Assembly (NCBI RefSeq): GCF_016908595.1
Contig: NZ_JAFBEC010000002.1
Location: 124,001 to 188,000, forward strand
Source of the DNA: Geomicrobium sediminis
GTDB lineage: Bacteria; Bacillota; Bacilli; Bacillales; Marinococcaceae
DNA length: 64,000 bases
Direction of reading: 5' to 3'
Positions 25,907 to 34,193 of the stretch are shown here, one piece after another; position 1 is the stretch's first letter; every line of letters starts with the position of its first letter. Position numbers and translations under genes: made by a program. The notes beneath the pieces are model-generated. The model worked only from the letters and a program-made list of their open reading frames with translations. It had not been told where the DNA came from and searched no databases.

Positions 25907-26823
25907 TACACTTTCCTCCTTGAAGCCAGATACCGAACAGTTAAGACGAGGATATAAGACATCACCATGAGCAATAATCCAAGCGTCCAAAGCACATTGT
26001 TCTCTGCACTTCCAAACGTTGTATGGCCCATGTTCAGCGTGATAATCGTCGTCATCGTTGCTGCTGGATCTAATAGTGAGTCAGGTATAATTCGTGTGTT
26101 TCCGATTACCATCTGAATCGCCAGTGCTTCACCGATGGCACGAGCCATCCCTAGAATGACTGCGGTGAGTAGTCCTGGGATCGCCGCTGGTAGTAAGACA
26201 CGACGAATTGTTTGCCATCTCGTAGCTCCAAGAGCGTAAGAGGAATCTCTAAGACCGTCTGGTAAGCTTTTAAGGCTATCTGCAGATAATGTTGTAACCG
26301 TCGGAAGAATCATGACCGATACAACAACAACCCCAGCGACTAAACTATATCCAGAGCCACCAAACGTATCACGAATCCACGGAACGAGTACGGTCAAGCC
26401 AATATAGCCGTACACGACCGATGGAATTCCTACGAGTATTTCTATTACCGGTTGTAAAATACGCTTACCCCAACGTGGAGCAATCTCAGTCATAAATATT
26501 GCCGTACCAATTCCTAAAGGTGCAACGATAATGGCAGACAATAAGGTTACCGCGAGGGAACCGAAGATAAATGCTAATGCTCCATAACTCGGGTCAGCGC
26601 CTGAAGGATTCCAGTTTGCTGATGTGAAAAATTCTAAAGGATTAATGCCACTTACAAAGAACGATTGCAACCCGCGCTGAGTTAGAAAGAATGTAACTGC
26701 GAGGGTTGCAACAATCGTTATCGTTGCTGCTGTATAAACGATAATTTTACCTTTACGTTCTGATTGACGCTTTTGCCCTTTTCGCTGGGTGAGTAATCGC
26801 TCACTTGCTCGCCCCTGATCCAT
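25906..26823 (-). CDS. pstC: Phosphate ABC transporter permease PstC
   Basis: A 305-residue permease with six membrane helices after a basic N-terminal tail of about 26 residues. The EAA loop LRDSSYALGATRWQTIRRVLLP is clear. The start at 26823 has AGGTGG upstream; the GTG four codons earlier overlaps that site. It follows pstS by about 55 bases, and the stop overlaps pstA. Confidence 0.95.
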   Translation of the reverse strand: MDQGRASERLLTQRKGQKRQSERKGKIIVYTAATITIVATLAVTFFLTQRGLQSFFVSGINPLEFFTSANWNPSGADPSYGALAFIFGSLAVTLLSAIIVAPLGIGTAIFMTEIAPRWGKRILQPVIEILVGIPSVVYGYIGLTVLVPWIRDTFGGSGYSLVAGVVVVSVMILPTVTTLSADSLKSLPDGLRDSSYALGATRWQTIRRVLLPAAIPGLLTAVILGMARAIGEALAIQMVIGNTRIIPDSLLDPAATMTTIITLNMGHTTFGSAENNVLWTLGLLLMVMSYILVLTVRYLASRRKV

Positions 26824-26878
26824 ACGATATACCACCTGTTCTAATCAGAATTTCTACCTTAACCCCATTGCTTGACCT

Positions 26879-27817
26879 TTACTCTACAGGCGTTTCGTTG
26901 CCTTCAGCATCCCGTTCAACTTGCATTTCAGTTACAGAAATGTAACCTTGCTCAGGGATTAACGTGCTTTGAATCTCTTCTGAAAGAAGGTAATCTAAAA
27001 ATTCCTTAACGAGACCGTCTGGCTCACCATTTGTATAAGAGTGTTGGTACGCCCAAATTGGGAACTCTCCAGCTTGAACATTTTCTGCATTTGGCTCTAC
27101 ACCATCAATACTTAATGCTGCGACACTGTCGTCAATATGAGAGAAGGCAAGATAACCGATTGCACCTTCAGTATCTGCAACGATTTGACGAACGGTGTTT
27201 GAAGAGTCTTCCGTGATTCCTTCAGCAGGTTCAGCGCCTTCTAATGCATAATCAACGAACGTCGCTCTCGTACCTGATGAATCTGGGCGGTTTACGAGTG
27301 TAATATCAACGTCTTCTCCACCAACTTCAGACCAGTTTGTTACTTCTCCAGTCCATACATCAATCAGTTCATCTTGCGTTAAATCGTCAACACCCACTCC
27401 TGGGTTCGCAACAGCTCCCATACCAACGACTGCTACTCGGTGATCAACAAGGTCTTCATGTGGGATGTTATCTTCTTCTTCAGCAAATAAATCCGAATTT
27501 CCAATATCAACTTGTCCTTGAGAAACTTGACTTAGTCCTGCTCCAGAGCCACCCGCTTGCACTTGGATGTCTGCTTCTGTATTTACTTCTCCCATGTAAA
27601 TCTCAGCAGCTGCTCCAATGAGTGGTTGCATTGCGCTTGACCCTGCAAGTGTTACTGTACCGCTAGTAGCTGCACTTGCTTCTGAATCTGTCTCAGAGTC
27701 GTTACCTCCGCTTGCTGCTTCATCAACCGTTTCATTACTTTCTTCGTCACCGTTACATGCGACAAGTGCAAATGTTAGCATAAGTCCTGAGAATGCAAAT
27801 AGAGCTTTCTTTTTCAT
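26879..27817 (-). CDS. pstS: Phosphate-binding lipoprotein PstS
   Basis: A 312-residue binding protein with a lipobox ending at Cys21 (FALVAC). An acidic, Ser/Glu-rich linker of about 30 residues follows. Phosphate-binding motifs are GSSAMQPLI, AGGSGAGLSQV and RPDSSGTRATF. It captures inorganic phosphate outside the membrane and feeds PstCA. It is first gene of the pst operon, behind a PhoP-box array, so it is expected to be induced on phosphate starvation. Confidence 0.95.
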   Translation of the reverse strand: MKKKALFAFSGLMLTFALVACNGDEESNETVDEAASGGNDSETDSEASAATSGTVTLAGSSAMQPLIGAAAEIYMGEVNTEADIQVQAGGSGAGLSQVSQGQVDIGNSDLFAEEEDNIPHEDLVDHRVAVVGMGAVANPGVGVDDLTQDELIDVWTGEVTNWSEVGGEDVDITLVNRPDSSGTRATFVDYALEGAEPAEGITEDSSNTVRQIVADTEGAIGYLAFSHIDDSVAALSIDGVEPNAENVQAGEFPIWAYQHSYTNGEPDGLVKEFLDYLLSEEIQSTLIPEQGYISVTEMQVERDAEGNETPVE

Positions 27818-27861
27818 CGTTTCTCTTCCCCCTACAAGGCTTATTGATCTTTACAGCCTCT

Positions 27862-27925
27862 ACTATAGCGATTGGATGTTGAGGAGAAATGGATGATATG
27901 TAAAAAAACATTAAAGCTTTGTAAA
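27862..27925 (-). promoter_or_regulatory. PhoP-box array and -10 of the pst operon
   Basis: On the minus strand five TT(A/T)ACA-like hexamers are spaced by 5, 4, 5 and 5 bases: TTTACA (27920-27925), TTAATG (27909-27914), TTTACA (27899-27904), TCCATT (27888-27893) and TCAACA (27877-27882). A TATAGT -10 lies at 27862-27867. The roughly 11-base phasing is that of PhoP-dependent promoters in Bacillus. The rest of the gap up to 28081 shows nothing further. Confidence 0.8.
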
Positions 27926-28080
27926 GGTCATTCCGGGTTTCAGGCAATTTATCGTTCTTTCCTCTATGTAGCAACACTTCAATTGTTAATGAACAAAGAA
28001 TATCTAGTTCAGCAACGACCAAAGCTAGGACAAGAATTTAGAAATATAGCAAACCATCATATTAAACTTCTCCATAAAAC

Positions 28081-28113
28081 AAAAAAAAGAACCCCATTAA
28101 GGAGTTCTTTTTA
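28081..28113 (-). terminator. Terminator of the rplU-prp-rpmA operon
   Basis: AAAGAACTCC pairs with GGGGTTCTTT over a five-base loop, followed on the minus strand by eight T residues, six bases after the rpmA stop. Confidence 0.92.
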
Positions 28114-28118
28114 AGTGC

Positions 28119-28403
28119 TTATGCTTCTTTAGGATAAACACTTACTTGCTTTTTCTTTTTACCAAGACGCTCGAATCTAACAACGCCGTCGATTTTAGCG
28201 AAGAGTGTATCGTCTCCACCTTTACCAACGTTCGTTCCTGGGTAGATCTTTGTTCCGCGTTGACGAACAAGGATTGAGCCGCCTGATACGTGTTGGCCAT
28301 CGCCACGCTTTGTACCAAGGCGTTTTGAAATGGAATCACGACCGTTCTTCGTGCTCCCTACCCCTTTTTTCTGAGCGAAAAATTGTAGGTTCATGTTTAG
28401 CAT
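28119..28403 (-). CDS. rpmA: 50S ribosomal protein L27 with cleavable leader
   Basis: A 94-residue ribosomal protein. The body starts [14 protein letters not shown], and [11 protein letters not shown] and KIYPGTNVG are diagnostic of L27. The first residues [10 protein letters not shown] form the Firmicute leader that must be cut after LQFFA by the protease Prp before L27 can reach the peptidyl-transferase centre. The prp gene overlaps its start by seven bases. It is the last gene before a strong terminator. Confidence 0.97.
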   Translation of the reverse strand: MLNMNLQFFAQKKGVGSTKNGRDSISKRLGTKRGDGQHVSGGSILVRQRGTKIYPGTNVGKGGDDTLFAKIDGVVRFERLGKKKKQVSVYPKEA

Positions 28404-28756
28404 ATGTCTGCACCTCCCACGATTTCCGTAACATTTATAAAGTCCCCGTACGCAGCTTCGATATCTTTAAGCGCAATGACCATGCCTTCAAGAAGAAGTT
28501 GTCCATCTTCAAACGTTCGTCCTGACCAAGTCGATGGAACAGTTGCATAAATGTAGCCACCTTCATCACCTGCCGTCTTAACGTCCAATGGGGTGTCACA
28601 TAGCGTTGCAATGGAATTAACGGCTCCAATTGCTACAGCAGAGACACCAGCACAAACGATATCTTCACCGTATTCGGCTGCGTTCGCATGACCACTTAAT
28701 TCAAACGAGACTACTGTACGATCTTTATGATTTCGATGAATCGTTAATTCAATCAT
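28397..28756 (-). CDS. prp: Ribosomal-processing cysteine protease Prp
   Basis: A 119-residue small cysteine protease, known in B. subtilis as YsxB, that removes the L27 leader. The catalytic pair is visible as His23 in [15 protein letters not shown] and Cys35 at its end. The gene sits between rplU and rpmA as in other Firmicutes, nine bases from rplU and overlapping rpmA. The matching cleavage motif is intact in L27, which supports the assignment. Confidence 0.95.
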   Translation of the reverse strand: MIELTIHRNHKDRTVVSFELSGHANAAEYGEDIVCAGVSAVAIGAVNSIATLCDTPLDVKTAGDEGGYIYATVPSTWSGRTFEDGQLLLEGMVIALKDIEAAYGDFINVTEIVGGADIC

Positions 28757-28764
28757 CGTTCTAC

Positions 28765-29073
28765 TTAGACAGTGATGCTGTCAATCTTAACTTTCGTGTA
28801 AGGTTGACGGTGTCCTTGCTTACGACGATATCCTTTACGACGCTTAAACTTGTAGATCATAACCTTCTTGTTTTTACCTTGCTTCTCAACAGTTCCAGTT
28901 ACTTTCGCGCCTTCAACGTAAGGAGCTCCTACTTTCGTGTCGTCTCCACCTACAAAAATAACACGGTCAAACGATACTGTTTCACCAGCGTCTTCAATAA
29001 GCTTCTCGATGAAGATCGTTTGACCTTCTTCTACCTTGATTTGCTTTCCGCCTGTTTCAATAATTGCGTACAT
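28765..29073 (-). CDS. rplU: 50S ribosomal protein L21
   Basis: A 102-residue ribosomal protein. [17 protein letters not shown] at the N terminus and [14 protein letters not shown] near the C terminus are diagnostic. The ATG at 29073 follows GGGAGG by eight bases; a start 11 codons upstream would lie in the structured leader. It is the first gene of the rplU-prp-rpmA operon. Confidence 0.97.
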   Translation of the reverse strand: MYAIIETGGKQIKVEEGQTIFIEKLIEDAGETVSFDRVIFVGGDDTKVGAPYVEGAKVTGTVEKQGKNKKVMIYKFKRRKGYRRKQGHRQPYTKVKIDSITV

Positions 29074-29175
29074 GTACTGCACCTCCCGATTTCTAAGACT
29101 CGCCATCCAAGGTGTTCAGCAAATGTGAACTTCGTACCCCTTCTGTGCGGTTGTAGTTTGGGGGTTCCAAACAAC
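29074..29175 (-). ncRNA. Probable L21 leader (autoregulatory mRNA structure)
   Basis: The 100-base leader between promoter and rplU can form ACCCC/GGGGT and GTTCA/TGAAC helices. A conserved L21 leader precedes rplU in many Bacillales and is thought to bind L21. The match was judged by position and pairing only. Confidence 0.5.
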
Positions 29176-29181
29176 ATAAAA

Positions 29182-29210
29182 ATGTTACCATACCCATGAG
29201 TTGCTGTCAA
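29182..29210 (-). promoter_or_regulatory. Sigma-A promoter of rplU-prp-rpmA
   Basis: Minus strand: -35 TTGACA (29205-29210), 17-base spacer, -10 TAACAT (29182-29187). The -35 overlaps the last codons of spoIVFB. Confidence 0.8.
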
Positions 29211-30064
29211 TCATCATAAGGGGTAATGATCCCTTCTCCAATCGACATTTCACTCCGATAATCATTGTACCAATAGCGCAACAGAACGTGCTCTTCAATT
29301 TGTATTCCTTTTTCTTTTATCATGTAAATCGTTTGCTTTTCTTTATAGAGTCGTTTTAGCGCTTCTTGAATCGGCATGCTTTGAGAAACGTAACGAACGA
29401 TTTGACCTTTTGGTGAACGTTGTTTTCGTACTCGTTCCAATAAAAAACGTTGATAACCAAACGGTTGTTGCTTCCACTCTAACACGTTTGCTAGTAGCAA
29501 GAAGCTAAGTACGAACCACAACTGTAAATGCAACGGAAAATAAATCACTGTTACGCTAGCACATACGATTAAAAAACTTAAAGACAAGTAAAGCGACTGT
29601 TTCAATGCGAGTCGATACGGTGAGAATTTCGCAAGCGCTAATTGCATCATGCGTCCACCATCAAGAGGTAAAATCGGCAATAAATTGAACAACAAAATCG
29701 TAAGGTTGTGCAAAATAAAAAGCGAATGATCCGCATAGGACCAAAACGGTAAATAAGAGTAGGCAAAGTAAGAAAGCAGCATTAGATGTAAATGCTGCAC
29801 TGGTCCAGAAAGGGTGACGATGAACTCTTCGCGGAACGGCCGATTGCCATATTCTTCGGTTTCTAATACGCCCCCAAACGGTAGCAATTCCACTTTTACA
29901 ATCCGCCATCCAAAATACTTTGCAGCGAGCGCATGACCGAGTTCATGACAGAAAATGATGCTAAAGAGCATGATTAATTCACGAAAATAACCCGTAGCCA
30001 CCCCAAGACCAATAACGACCCAAAACAGTGGGTGTATGCGAATCCGTTTGAAAACATCAATCAA
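29207..30064 (-). CDS. spoIVFB: Sporulation site-2 protease SpoIVFB
   Basis: A 285-residue intramembrane zinc protease that cleaves pro-sigma-K in the mother cell. The zinc motif HELGH (His40, Glu41, His44) lies in a membrane helix, and the third ligand is in LPLDGGR (Asp135). About six membrane helices are followed by a C-terminal CBS-like region (about 210-285). Its start overlaps the end of spoIVFA by eight bases, so the two are translationally coupled. Confidence 0.95.
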   Translation of the reverse strand: MIDVFKRIRIHPLFWVVIGLGVATGYFRELIMLFSIIFCHELGHALAAKYFGWRIVKVELLPFGGVLETEEYGNRPFREEFIVTLSGPVQHLHLMLLSYFAYSYLPFWSYADHSLFILHNLTILLFNLLPILPLDGGRMMQLALAKFSPYRLALKQSLYLSLSFLIVCASVTVIYFPLHLQLWFVLSFLLLANVLEWKQQPFGYQRFLLERVRKQRSPKGQIVRYVSQSMPIQEALKRLYKEKQTIYMIKEKGIQIEEHVLLRYWYNDYRSEMSIGEGIITPYDD

Positions 30065-30869
30065 ATGTCATCACTTCACTCGGGTCAATAAACTCATCAT
30101 CACTACGTAACCCGAACATAAACTGGCCACCGCCGTTATCGCTTGATACGGTTCCGATGGAGTCTCCAACCGCAACGTGATCATAAACATGGACATCAAT
30201 CGTCTGTAGAGAGCCGTACATCGCTTCTGTACCGTCTTCATGCTGGATGACGATCGTTTGACCGAACCCTTCATTCTCACCTGCCCGTATAACGACACCA
30301 GGCCTCACCGCTGTGACTGCTGCATTTTCCATCGTTTCAACAACAATGGCTTGCCCATTTTCAGAAAAGGTTTCCGTTACTTGAATTTCACCTGCCGCTG
30401 GCATTGCATATCCATCGAATGAAGGCTCTTCATTTGTTACGTTCGGGTTTGCAGGAAGAAGTGCGAGCGGGTGACCAAATTGTTCTTCATACCATGAAGA
30501 TACTGCCGCAAATTGAAACTCATCTTGATAGAGCGATAAAGCCGTTTGTTTCGTTTCGTTAAGTGAAGGGTGGTCGGCTTGAACAACAATCGCTGTAATT
30601 AAAAACAACCCGAGTGCTGCTACCCATTGAATAAAAAAACGTTGCTTTACCTTCTCTTTTTTCTTCTGTTTCGCTTCTGAAATTTCTTCATTGCGCCACA
30701 TATAAAACTCAGGTTCGTGCTCATTCATCTCTTCACGACTCGGATAATACGAATAAAGCGGTAACTCTTTTTCATTATTTTTTTTAGGTTCTTGTGCTTT
30801 TTGAACCGTTGTTTCTTTTTTTCTTTTCTTTTCTGCCTCTTTTCGAATTCGATCTAATTGATCACCCAT
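30057..30869 (-). CDS. spoIVFA: SpoIVFA, regulator of the pro-sigma-K protease
   Basis: A 270-residue single-pass membrane protein. A basic cytoplasmic N terminus (about 1-78) precedes one membrane helix (about 79-97). The extracellular part ends in an M23/LytM-like domain (about 170-265, PGVVIRAGENEGFGQTIVI) without the zinc-binding His residues, as is usual for SpoIVFA. It holds SpoIVFB inactive until the forespore signal arrives. It is the first gene of the spoIVF operon and has a sigma-E-like promoter upstream. Confidence 0.93.
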   Translation of the reverse strand: MGDQLDRIRKEAEKKRKKETTVQKAQEPKKNNEKELPLYSYYPSREEMNEHEPEFYMWRNEEISEAKQKKKEKVKQRFFIQWVAALGLFLITAIVVQADHPSLNETKQTALSLYQDEFQFAAVSSWYEEQFGHPLALLPANPNVTNEEPSFDGYAMPAAGEIQVTETFSENGQAIVVETMENAAVTAVRPGVVIRAGENEGFGQTIVIQHEDGTEAMYGSLQTIDVHVYDHVAVGDSIGTVSSDNGGGQFMFGLRSDDEFIDPSEVMTFD

Positions 30870-30906
30870 GTCTTACCTCCATTCCTAACGCTTGTACATT
30901 TAATTA

Positions 30907-30935
30907 AACGTATGAAGGATGGAAGCTAGATATGT
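30907..30935 (-). promoter_or_regulatory. Sigma-E-like promoter of spoIVFA-spoIVFB
   Basis: Minus strand: -35-like ACATATC (30929-30935), 14-base spacer, -10 CATACGTT (30907-30914). The -10 is identical to that of the spoVID promoter in this window, and sigma-E control is known for spoIVF in B. subtilis. Confidence 0.6.
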
Positions 30936-30987
30936 TAACTGATGGGGCAAATCCTTGAATTTAATGACTCTAATTGAAAACAACCAT

Positions 30988-31020
30988 AAAAAAATCTGCT
31001 GAGAATAGTTCCCAGCAGAC
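30988..31020 (-). terminator. Terminator of the mre-min operon
   Basis: TCTGCTG/CAGCAGA stem (30995-31001 with 31013-31019) extended by an inner GAA/TTC, followed on the minus strand by seven T residues, just after minD. Confidence 0.9.
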
Positions 31021-31025
31021 AAAAT

Positions 31026-31832
31026 TTATGAGTTCGCTCGTAAGCCAAACAGTGATTTTATTTTTGCAAAGAAGCCTAACTTTTGTTGTTGTGACAACAA
31101 AGGCACAGACTCTCCAAGAATTCTTCTTGCGATGTTTCGGTACGCAAGAGAAGCAGAAGTATTTGGAGTAGTTGCTACAGGTTCACCACGGTGAGAAGCC
31201 TTCAAAACATTCTCATCCTCAAAAACAACACCTAATAAATCCAATGAGAGTGTATCTACAACATCATCAACATCGAGTAGATCTTCACTTTCATTTGTTT
31301 TAGAAGCTTTACGAACCCGGTTGACGATAAGCATCGGCTTATCTAATTCTTGTTCAACAAGGCCAGTTACTCGGTCTGCATCTCGAACAGAAGGAATATC
31401 TGGTGTTGTGACAACGATCGCTCGATCTGCACCGGCAATGGCATTGCGAAACCCTTGTTCGATCCCTGCAGGGCAATCAATAATTAAATAATCGTAATCT
31501 GGCTTTAATTCATCTACGACTTGTTTCATTTGCTCTGGTGTGACCGATGATTTGTCTTTCGTTTGTGCAGCTGGCAACAAATGCAAGCAATTAAACCGCT
31601 TATCACGAATTAACGCTTGTCGCACCTCACATTTCCCTTCCAGCACATCCACAAGGTCATAAATAATACGATTCTCAAGCCCCATCACAACATCTAAATT
31701 ACGTAGTCCAATATCTGTGTCGAGGAGGCACACTTGTTTTCCTTGTAGTGCCAATGCTGTTCCAATATTTGCTGACGTTGTTGTTTTGCCAACGCCGCCT
31801 TTCCCGGATGTTATAACAATTGCTTCTCCCAC
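31026..31832 (-). CDS. minD: Septum-site ATPase MinD
   Basis: A 268-residue ParA/MinD ATPase that helps place the division septum. The deviant Walker A GKGGVGKTT lies at residues 10-18, LLDTDIGLRNLD at about 38-49 and DCPAGIEQGF at about 118. The C-terminal amphipathic helix (KLGFFAKIKSLFG) is the membrane-targeting sequence. It follows minC by 11 bases and ends at a strong terminator. Confidence 0.97.
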   Translation of the reverse strand: MGEAIVITSGKGGVGKTTTSANIGTALALQGKQVCLLDTDIGLRNLDVVMGLENRIIYDLVDVLEGKCEVRQALIRDKRFNCLHLLPAAQTKDKSSVTPEQMKQVVDELKPDYDYLIIDCPAGIEQGFRNAIAGADRAIVVTTPDIPSVRDADRVTGLVEQELDKPMLIVNRVRKASKTNESEDLLDVDDVVDTLSLDLLGVVFEDENVLKASHRGEPVATTPNTSASLAYRNIARRILGESVPLLSQQQKLGFFAKIKSLFGLRANS

Positions 31833-31843
31833 AGCATATCCTC

Positions 31844-32542
31844 CTAATCCATTTCATTTTTGCGATCACGTCTAAAAGCAGCAAGTCCGCTCATTGCGTG
31901 AAAAACAATGTCTTCTTCTTGATGTTCGATACACGCGTACTTCGGTTCGGTTTTCTTCATTTCTATTGAACGCTCTGCACGTGTGGCTTCGGTAAGATAC
32001 AACCGATCGGCAATCGTAATTTGAGACGGCACCATCACAGATGCCGCTACGATCGCGTTTTCATTGCCATCAATACCCGCTCTTGCAATTCCTTTTAATG
32101 CACCTAAAACGTAAACGTCTCCTGCAGCTTCTACAGCTCCACCAGGATTCACATCTCCAAGGATTAGCAAGTCACCTTTCACCCTAAGTACTTGTCCAGA
32201 GCGTACGAGTCGAGTAAATGTCGTTAATTCTTGTTGTTCTTGTTGCTTTTTAGCTTCTTTTTTTGTCATCACTTCGCTAATTAGCTCATCAACAACAATC
32301 GCTCCGGACTCTTCAATGATTTGTTGGATTTCACGCTGCTGCTCTTGTTCTAAGTATCGCTTACCTAAATGAACACGCACCGATACATCTTTATTAGGAT
32401 CGAAAGCGGAATGGTTTTCCGTCAATTTCGATTTGAGTTCAGTAATCATCGCATCATAACCGCATTGATCATTCAGGTGTATGATGATTCCGTCCTTCGT
32501 TCCTTTTATCGTTACGTTTTGCTTTTGAACGCTTGTTTTCAC
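31844..32542 (-). CDS. minC: Septum-site inhibitor MinC
   Basis: A 232-residue division inhibitor that blocks FtsZ assembly. The N-terminal FtsZ-binding domain (about 1-100) is followed by the C-terminal beta-helix with VLGDVNPGGAVEAAGDVYVLG and RAGIDGNENA, diagnostic for MinC. It lies between mreD and minD, as in B. subtilis. Confidence 0.95.
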   Translation of the reverse strand: MKTSVQKQNVTIKGTKDGIIIHLNDQCGYDAMITELKSKLTENHSAFDPNKDVSVRVHLGKRYLEQEQQREIQQIIEESGAIVVDELISEVMTKKEAKKQQEQQELTTFTRLVRSGQVLRVKGDLLILGDVNPGGAVEAAGDVYVLGALKGIARAGIDGNENAIVAASVMVPSQITIADRLYLTEATRAERSIEMKKTEPKYACIEHQEEDIVFHAMSGLAAFRRDRKNEMD

Positions 32543-32605
32543 CGTCTCACCCCGACCTAGTTTCCATTAGACTACAGAGTTCATCCGTAACTAATTCAAC
32601 ATTTA

Positions 32606-33130
32606 TTATACGTTCTCCTGCTGACGATCGCGATCTTCGAGCATTAAGAAGAATTTACGAAGTGGGAGTATGAGTAATATCCCAAACGCCCCATTTAAAA
32701 CAACTGAGGGCAGTAAACGGGTTGCAGCAAACTCTTCAAATGTCACTTGAGCAATTCCAGTCCACGTGTACATAAGATAGATTAATGATTCTAACGACGC
32801 CACAGCCACAACAACAATGAGCAATACGACAAATGGTCTTGATTGGACTGCACGAAAATTAAACCCTGCCATATAGCCAACGAGTGCATACGAAAACGTG
32901 TAAATACCAATGACCGTTGAATAAACGACATCTTGAAACAGCCCAAGACCCATTCCATAAAAGATCCCCGAACGTGAGCCACGATAGATCGAGATTAAAA
33001 TGACCGTGACGAACGCAAATCGTGGCACCCAATGTAAATCTTGTTCCGTAGACGGCGGGAAGAAGACTTGAAACCAAGTTCCTTCAATGATGAAGAAGAA
33101 TGCCACAAAAGCAGGAAGCAAGTAACGCAT
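32606..33130 (-). CDS. mreD: Rod-shape protein MreD
   Basis: A 174-residue membrane protein with five or six helices. SRSGIFYGMGLGLFQDVVYS is typical of MreD. It helps connect MreB filaments to wall synthesis. Its start overlaps the mreC stop by one base, so the genes are coupled. Confidence 0.93.
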   Translation of the reverse strand: MRYLLPAFVAFFFIIEGTWFQVFFPPSTEQDLHWVPRFAFVTVILISIYRGSRSGIFYGMGLGLFQDVVYSTVIGIYTFSYALVGYMAGFNFRAVQSRPFVVLLIVVVAVASLESLIYLMYTWTGIAQVTFEEFAATRLLPSVVLNGAFGILLILPLRKFFLMLEDRDRQQENV

Positions 33131-34044
33131 TAATCGTCACTCCCTTCGCTTTCATCTTCTTCCTCTTCTTGTTGTAGAAACTCTTCTTGAATCCCTTCAA
33201 TATTATCAACATTACGTTCAATCACTAGGACGTGATTCAAGTGGAAAAAGTCCGCAGACGGCTCGATGTACGCATTTTGTGTTAACCCGTATTCATCGAC
33301 TTGAACGTCTACAATCTCACCAATCGGTAAGTCAGCAGGAAAGAGACCACCAAGCCCAGAAGTACTAACAAACTGTCCTGGCTCTAATTCATTTTCAGAG
33401 TCTACTTTTTGTAAAACGAGAAGATCTTGGTCCACGTCCCAACCTTCAATAAAACCGACAGCCGGGTCGCCTTCTTCCGAGCTCACTTTAGCAGACACCC
33501 GATTTGTTCGCTCTCCATCACTCAATAGTTGAACTTGTGATGTGAACGCACTCGTATACTGAACTCTACCAATCAAACCTTCTTCGGTTATGACCGCCAT
33601 GTCCGTTTCGACACCGTGTTGCGTCCCTCGGTTAATACCAATTGTTTCTGTCCATCGATCTGGCTGACGATCAATGACAAGTGCTGGAATCGTATCAAAT
33701 GAACTTAAACTTTCCATGCCTTCATAAAGGCTTGTTAAACTATTGTTCTCTTCGCGTAATCCATCTACTTCAGAACGTAACATCGCATAGTCATTCAATT
33801 GACCCTTTAGTCGTTCATTTTCTTCATGAACGTTTAAGATATTAACAAAATCATCATAAATATCCCGAACAAAATAAGCCGGACGTTGAAACACAGATTG
33901 TACAACACCAACAGAATCACGCATGATTTGTTCAGGAATGGTCGCCTGCTCACGTTCTCTCATCGTAAGACCAACTAAAATAACGAGAATAATGATGCCG
34001 ACCATAAGTAAAATTAATCGTTTGTTAGAAAAAAAATGGGGCAT
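33130..34044 (-). CDS. mreC: Rod-shape protein MreC
   Basis: A 304-residue bitopic protein. A short cytoplasmic end and one membrane helix (about 8-27) are followed by a coiled coil (about 70-112) and the beta-rich MreC domain (GRVQYTSAFTSQVQLLSD and GLGGLFPADLPIGEIVDV). The last 20 residues are mostly Glu, Asp and Ser, an acidic tail. The start is the ATG at 34044 behind AAGGTG. It links MreB to penicillin-binding proteins. Confidence 0.95.
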   Translation of the reverse strand: MPHFFSNKRLILLMVGIIILVILVGLTMREREQATIPEQIMRDSVGVVQSVFQRPAYFVRDIYDDFVNILNVHEENERLKGQLNDYAMLRSEVDGLREENNSLTSLYEGMESLSSFDTIPALVIDRQPDRWTETIGINRGTQHGVETDMAVITEEGLIGRVQYTSAFTSQVQLLSDGERTNRVSAKVSSEEGDPAVGFIEGWDVDQDLLVLQKVDSENELEPGQFVSTSGLGGLFPADLPIGEIVDVQVDEYGLTQNAYIEPSADFFHLNHVLVIERNVDNIEGIQEEFLQQEEEEDESEGSDD

Positions 34045-34193
34045 GCAAGACACCTTCTACTCTCGCAACTAGAGCAAACCCATGCTCCGTTCACTATAGT
34101 AACTGTTTCAATCAATCCTGAATAGACGTAGACATCCGCCGATGTGACGAATGTCTCAGTCTTAGAAATGCATTACCAATTGCGTTACTCGTT

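Noticed and set aside
27872-28114. 80-codon plus-strand frame in the pstS upstream region
   Set aside because: It overlaps the PhoP-box array and the rpmA terminator; no ribosome-binding site.
28630-29199. 189-codon plus-strand frame opposite prp and rplU
   Set aside because: Lies antisense to ribosomal-protein genes, with no ribosome-binding site or promoter.
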